Origin: an uncultured Clostridia bacterium
Lineage (GTDB): Bacteria; Bacillota; Clostridia; Saccharofermentanales; Saccharofermentanaceae
Direction of reading: 5' to 3'
DNA length: 43,172 nt
Assembly: GCA_946537885.1 (NCBI GenBank)
Contig: CAMNGC010000016.1
Location: forward strand, 1 to 43,172
The position numbers and the translations under genes are program-made. The notes beneath the pieces were generated by a model, which was not told the origin of the DNA, did not search any database, and saw only the letters and a list, made by a program, of their open reading frames with translations. Positions 40,459 to 43,172 of this stretch are shown here, one piece after another (the stretch's first letter is position 1; the number at the start of each line of letters is the position of its first letter).

Positions 40459-40619
40459 TTTGATTCCTCCTTCTTTAAATTGATATTTTCCTTGGGATGT
40501 GGCATAATAACTTTGCACAATTAGGATGCTTGCATTCCAAGGAATTCACCTTATAAGCTATTTTGCTTACAGGGTGTTTTTCTTTTTGGGTCTATGCACA
40601 ATCATAGGGCACCACCTCC

Positions 40620-41147
40620 TCAAATGTACCGAAGCTGATATTCAGCAGCATCAGAAGAAACCCCGCAGATGTTCATAATGAAATTAACCGAAGGCTTCTT
40701 TTTAAATGCTGTTAATTTGTAATAGGGTATAAGTAATTCTGCAGCTAGGCACTTTGCCTGCCATTCAGGGTCATTATATATTTCAACTTTTTTGTCGCCA
40801 CGACAATATAATTTAACCTCGGTGACACAGATCAATATGTAGTGAGCAATCTCATGAGCTATGGTCATTCTATCCCGACCTTTGCCTTCGCAGGCTCTAT
40901 TATAGATACTTTCCCTTATTCTTATAGTATGTTCGGTAATGTTCGTGACAGCATGTGCGGTTGGATCATCCCATTCATTATCGGGAACTATCTCGTAAGA
41001 GAGTTCAGGAAATGCATCACACATTTGATCTAATAGACGATCTACTGGTAAATTCCAATGATTGAGATATCCAAACTTCTTGCGTACAAGGTATGCAATC
41101 TGTCTCATATCTTCTCTTGAGACAGATTGCGCATAATACTCACTCAT
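40620..41147 (-). CDS. ImmA/IrrE-type metallopeptidase
   Basis: The 175-residue protein has the zinc motif HEIAHY (HExxH) at about residues 98-103 and a downstream Glu in ECCAAELLIP-like context (QAKCLAAELLIP), as in ImmA/IrrE (Peptidase_M78) proteins. These cleave a partner XRE repressor and switch on mobile elements. Its start overlaps the XRE gene by eight bases, the classical ImmR-ImmA pairing. It is thus the likely antirepressor of the island. Confidence 0.9.
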   Translation of the reverse strand: MSEYYAQSVSREDMRQIAYLVRKKFGYLNHWNLPVDRLLDQMCDAFPELSYEIVPDNEWDDPTAHAVTNITEHTIRIRESIYNRACEGKGRDRMTIAHEIAHYILICVTEVKLYCRGDKKVEIYNDPEWQAKCLAAELLIPYYKLTAFKKKPSVNFIMNICGVSSDAAEYQLRYI

Positions 41148-41517
41148 GAGGGGAGTCCTCCTTAAACTTATTCTCTAATACTTCAAGGAGTTCCTCGCAG
41201 GTCTTCTCGTCAATTTCATCAAACCGACGAGCAAACCTAATAGCAAGCTTCTTGTTTGCTTCTTTAGCTTTAGCAAGATTTAATTCAACGGTTTCAAAGG
41301 ATTCATAAGCAATATCCTTGAATTCATCAGATTCATCATCTGTAAGGTTGTATTTCTTAGGAATCAAAGCAAACCATGAGTCAGGCATTTTTTTCTTGCC
41401 GTTTTCAACAGCCGAGAGAAATGCAGGGGAAATCCCTAAGTCGGCAGCCATTTTCCTTAATGATATATCAGCTTTCATTCTTAAACCTCTTAAAAAGTCT
41501 CCTAATTTTGTGCGCAT
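41140..41517 (-). CDS. XRE-family repressor (ImmR-like)
   Basis: The 125-residue protein has an N-terminal helix-turn-helix: LGDFLRGLRMKADISLRKMAADLGISPAFLSAVENGKKKMP, in the pattern of lambda Cro/C1 type repressors. The C-terminal half is helical and charged, probably for dimerisation or ImmA contact. It is transcribed from a consensus promoter (41553-41581) bracketed by two matching operators. It overlaps the ImmA gene. Expected to repress its own operon and perhaps an opposing element gene that is now lost. Confidence 0.92.
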   Translation of the reverse strand: MRTKLGDFLRGLRMKADISLRKMAADLGISPAFLSAVENGKKKMPDSWFALIPKKYNLTDDESDEFKDIAYESFETVELNLAKAKEANKKLAIRFARRFDEIDEKTCEELLEVLENKFKEDSPHE

Positions 41518-41530
41518 GGTGTACTCCTCC

Positions 41531-41549
41531 GTTTACCTTTTGGGTTAAC
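41531..41549. promoter_or_regulatory. Operator 1 of the XRE repressor
   Basis: GTTTACC, five bases, GGTTAAC: an imperfect dyad between the -10 box and the XRE start codon. It matches operator 2 (GTGTCAACC-N5-GGTAAACAC) in its half-site GGTwAAC. Confidence 0.65.
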
Positions 41550-41552
41550 AAC

Positions 41553-41581
41553 ATAATACACAAAAACAGAATTAGTGTCAA
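41553..41581 (-). promoter_or_regulatory. Promoter of the XRE-ImmA genes
   Basis: On the minus strand TTGACA (plus 41576-41581), 17 bases, TATTAT (plus 41553-41558). The -35 box is inside operator 2, so repressor binding would block it. Confidence 0.78.
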
Positions 41582-41597
41582 CCTTTTTGGTAAACAC
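41575..41597. promoter_or_regulatory. Operator 2 of the XRE repressor
   Basis: GTGTCAACC, TTTTT, GGTAAACAC: 23 bases, arms differing at two positions, covering the -35 box. The repeated half-site with operator 1 supports autoregulation. Confidence 0.68.
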
Positions 41598-41640
41598 TTC
41601 AAAAAATCAATAGAAAGATGGGTAACAAATTATGAATAAG

Positions 41641-41736
41641 AATAATATCTATTTTCGATCCCTCGTTCCGCCACGCAAAGACTGGAATGAGGATGTTTCA
41701 ATTTCAGCACAGGAAGAGGGTGAAGTCGAATGCTAG
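41641..41736 (+). pseudogene. Second C-terminal remnant of a Toprim protein
   Basis: In frame from about 41641 the sequence encodes SLVPPRKDWNEDVSISAQ followed by EEGEVEC and TAG (41734-41736). It matches the end of the first remnant (KDWNEDLLASAQEEGEVEC). The DNA is also similar: the stretch from CAAAGACTGGAA to AAGTCGAATG is nearly the same in both. No start codon or Toprim core is left here. Confidence 0.68.
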
Positions 41737-41796
41737 ACGGTATCCCAATATCAATAATTAAATTTAGGGACCGTTCGTTTCTATAATGCTACGCTA

Positions 41797-41848
41797 TATC
41801 TCGAAGGTGAACGCTTTCCACATAGAAAGCGTCTACCTTCGAGATATT
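41797..41848. repeat. Dyad with 23-bp arms, possible recombinase core site
   Basis: The arm 41797-41819 is the reverse complement of 41826-41848 at 21 of 23 positions, with six bases (CACATA) between. Two inverted arms around six bases are the shape of a tyrosine-recombinase crossover site. The right arm is the start of the right 144-bp repeat; in the left copy the left arm is replaced by the tRNA-Ser end. An RNA hairpin role is possible, but no T run follows directly. Confidence 0.5.
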
Positions 41849-41966
41849 CGCTGCAAATAGCTGAAAACACTGCGTTTTCAGCTTTTTTGTTGCCTTTTTT
41901 CAATATAGCGATTTTTTTAGATATATTTTGGGAGTTTTACTAAGAGGAGAGAATCGACCCCCCGAT
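41822..41966 (+). repeat. Right copy of ~144-bp direct repeat
   Basis: Direct counterpart of 38505-38648, including an identical terminator hairpin (41860-41889). The end has more changes, including the T-arm-like segment (AGGAGAGAATCGACC at 41946-41960, two mismatches to the left copy). There is no tRNA in front of this copy. The 142 bases from here to the next gene hold nothing else that I recognise. Confidence 0.88.
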
Positions 41967-42108
41967 CAACCAAGTCGGGTTTAATTCGTATGGTAAAATA
42001 TCTTTGTGCGGACTAAGGATTCGGAAGATGCTTAGATCGTGAAAATCAGCAGGATAATATCGTAATCTATCAAACAAGGGGATTACAGGGGAATGAAGGA
42101 TAATTAAT

Positions 42109-43065
42109 ATGTCAAACGTAAGAGATCGCGGAGTTATAGACATAACACTGGAAGAAGACGGCAAATACGTCCTCGTGATCCTTGATGATATGAAATGGGA
42201 GCCTGCGACACGTCAGGAGCATGGCCATATTCTCCAGGCTAAGATCAATGATTATCTTGATTACATCGTGAGTGGGCAGGCCGAAGAGGCAAAGCCCGGA
42301 CTCCGACCCGTGATCCGCATCATTGCAAAATATTCATACAGTAAGTTTTGCATTGATTTTCTTGAACGCGTGCGTGCTTTCATTAAGGGAAAAGATGATA
42401 TCTGTGATATCGAATGGACGCATTCATCTGAAGACGGTCCGTTTGAAGACGGATTCAGCGATGATTTTGTTTTCGACGAGACGAAAATATATCCAAGAAT
42501 AAAGAAGAACTGGGCCAAAGATCCGCAAAACCAGGTATCATTGATGCCCCCGGATGCATCTGCTCCGGATTATCCGGATCAGATGGTAATGATCCGCGTA
42601 ATGGACAGTTTTATCGGTATGCTTGTTCAAGATATGGGCAGTGTTCTAACCTATATAACTTACGACAAGCTGCCTGACGGGGCTGATGTCATGGAACTGT
42701 GGAACAAGGCCTTCGATAATCTCTGCAGAGATATTCATTACAGATGGAGTGAATCAAAAGAGCCCGGCGTTTACGGTATTCTGGCAGGCGGGGATTTCGA
42801 AGCGGAAAGCTTATGTCTTGACTATGTCTGGAAAAACCTCTCGGATGACCTGAACGACGATCTGATCGTATGCGCCCCAACGAAGGACATCGTTTTATAC
42901 ACGAAAGCAAGCGATAAGAAGCTTGTGAAAAAGATTCTGAAGATGGCTTCAGACATGTTTGAAAGCAATCGGGAAGAAACACCGCATCTCTTGTTTTGCA
43001 AAGATGTTTTTGTTTTCGACCGGAAAAGCGGGCATCTGGAGATCAGTACGAAATACCGTTTTTGA
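42109..43065 (+). CDS. DUF6572-like N-terminal domain fused to DUF1444-like region
   Basis: The 318-residue protein starts RGVIDITLEEDGKYVLVILDDMKW and HGHILQAKINDYLDYIVSGQ, a pattern I know from DUF6572 proteins (about residues 1-95). The rest, from about 135, has segments like those of DUF1444/YtpQ (FDNLCRDIHYRW, DDLIVCAPTKDIVLYTKAS, HLLFCKDVFVFDRKSGHLEI). No signal or membrane segment. Function of both parts is unknown; DUF6572 proteins often sit near contact-dependent toxin or immunity genes. GAAGGA lies eight bases before the ATG. The gene lies just outside the island. Confidence 0.65.
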   Translation: MSNVRDRGVIDITLEEDGKYVLVILDDMKWEPATRQEHGHILQAKINDYLDYIVSGQAEEAKPGLRPVIRIIAKYSYSKFCIDFLERVRAFIKGKDDICDIEWTHSSEDGPFEDGFSDDFVFDETKIYPRIKKNWAKDPQNQVSLMPPDASAPDYPDQMVMIRVMDSFIGMLVQDMGSVLTYITYDKLPDGADVMELWNKAFDNLCRDIHYRWSESKEPGVYGILAGGDFEAESLCLDYVWKNLSDDLNDDLIVCAPTKDIVLYTKASDKKLVKKILKMASDMFESNREETPHLLFCKDVFVFDRKSGHLEISTKYRF

Positions 43066-43089
43066 TCCGAAGGGATTAGATAATATAAT
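43062..43089 (+). promoter_or_regulatory. Promoter of the last, truncated gene
   Basis: TTGATC (43062-43067), 16 bases, TATAAT (43084-43089). The start would be about 40 bases before the ATG at 43135. The -35 matches consensus at four of six positions. Confidence 0.45.
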
Positions 43090-43134
43090 CATCAGGAAAT
43101 TGACTAAGATAAATCTTAATTTGATGGAGCAAAT

Positions 43135-43172
43135 ATGATTCACGAGAATTTTAATTTTAAGGAGCACGGATT
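43135..43172 (+). CDS. Start of a hypothetical gene, cut by window end
   Basis: ATG 43135 with GGAG five bases upstream (43126-43129) opens a frame (MIHENFNFKEHG) that runs off the window. It follows a plausible promoter. Too short to identify. Confidence 0.45.
   Translation, partial: MIHENFNFKEHG

Noticed and set aside
40567..40605. 12-codon minus-strand ORF with GGAGGTGG after the ImmA gene
   Set aside because: The ribosome binding site is good, but the peptide is too short and without context to support a claim.

Overview
The window looks like a chromosomal segment from an anaerobic, low-to-moderate GC Gram-positive bacterium of the class Clostridia (Firmicutes), probably an uncultured gut or rumen lineage. 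The evidence is strong AGGAGG-type ribosome binding sites, an oxygen-sensitive NrdD/NrdG ribonucleotide reductase, a PadR-DUF1700-DUF4097 cassette, AzlCD, a Y-family polymerase with a YolD-like partner, and ImmA/XRE genes. I cannot place it to genus from sequence alone.

Region by region. (1) 1-1.28 kb: two tandem paralogous genes of unknown function, the first cut by the window edge and the second a lipoprotein. (2) 1.36-8.8 kb: a tight aromatic amino acid operon, aroF-tyrA-aroB-aroA-aroC-(chorismate mutase/aroE/aroK fusion)-aroQ. It supplies all seven shikimate steps plus chorismate mutase and prephenate dehydrogenase. It is preceded by a consensus promoter, a 20-residue leader peptide with 9 Tyr/Phe codons, and an intrinsic terminator, which is the layout of a ribosome-mediated attenuator. 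(3) 8.9-17.5 kb: trkA-trkH potassium uptake (minus strand), an exported SH3/CAP protein, a copper P-type ATPase, and an SseB-like protein. (4) 17.6-20.7 kb: nrdD and nrdG behind a strong promoter flanked by two NrdR-type boxes 32 bp apart, with a 200-nt leader holding two small upstream ORFs. (5) 20.7-32.7 kb: c-di-GMP phosphodiesterase-like protein, HAD phosphatase, LysR regulator, Sel1-repeat protein with a candidate structured small RNA upstream, MBL-fold hydrolase, DUF1846 protein, lipoprotein, PadR cassette, and two divergent paralogous HTH-like regulators around a perfect 17-bp palindrome. (6) 32.8-38.5 kb: membrane protein with a PYG-rich repeat tail, Y-family polymerase plus YolD-like protein, tRNA-Thr, azlCD, a lipoprotein, and tRNA-Ser. 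(7) 38.5-42.0 kb: an AT-rich accessory island immediately 3' of tRNA-Ser, bounded by a near-identical ~144-bp direct repeat. It carries XRE and ImmA/IrrE regulators, a DUF4417 protein, a small BECR-like toxin candidate with an overlapping putative immunity gene, and two remnants of a Toprim protein. No integrase is present. (8) 42.1-43.2 kb: a DUF6572-type N-terminal domain fused to a DUF1444-like region, and the start of one more gene.

The strongest candidates for something undescribed are the Tyr/Phe leader peptide attenuator of the aro operon, the altered metal site of its DAHP synthase, the nrdD leader RNA, the small RNA at 26.1-26.3 kb, and the tRNA-Ser island with its DUF4417-toxin-immunity unit. 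All functional statements come from reading motifs by eye; no database search was run.
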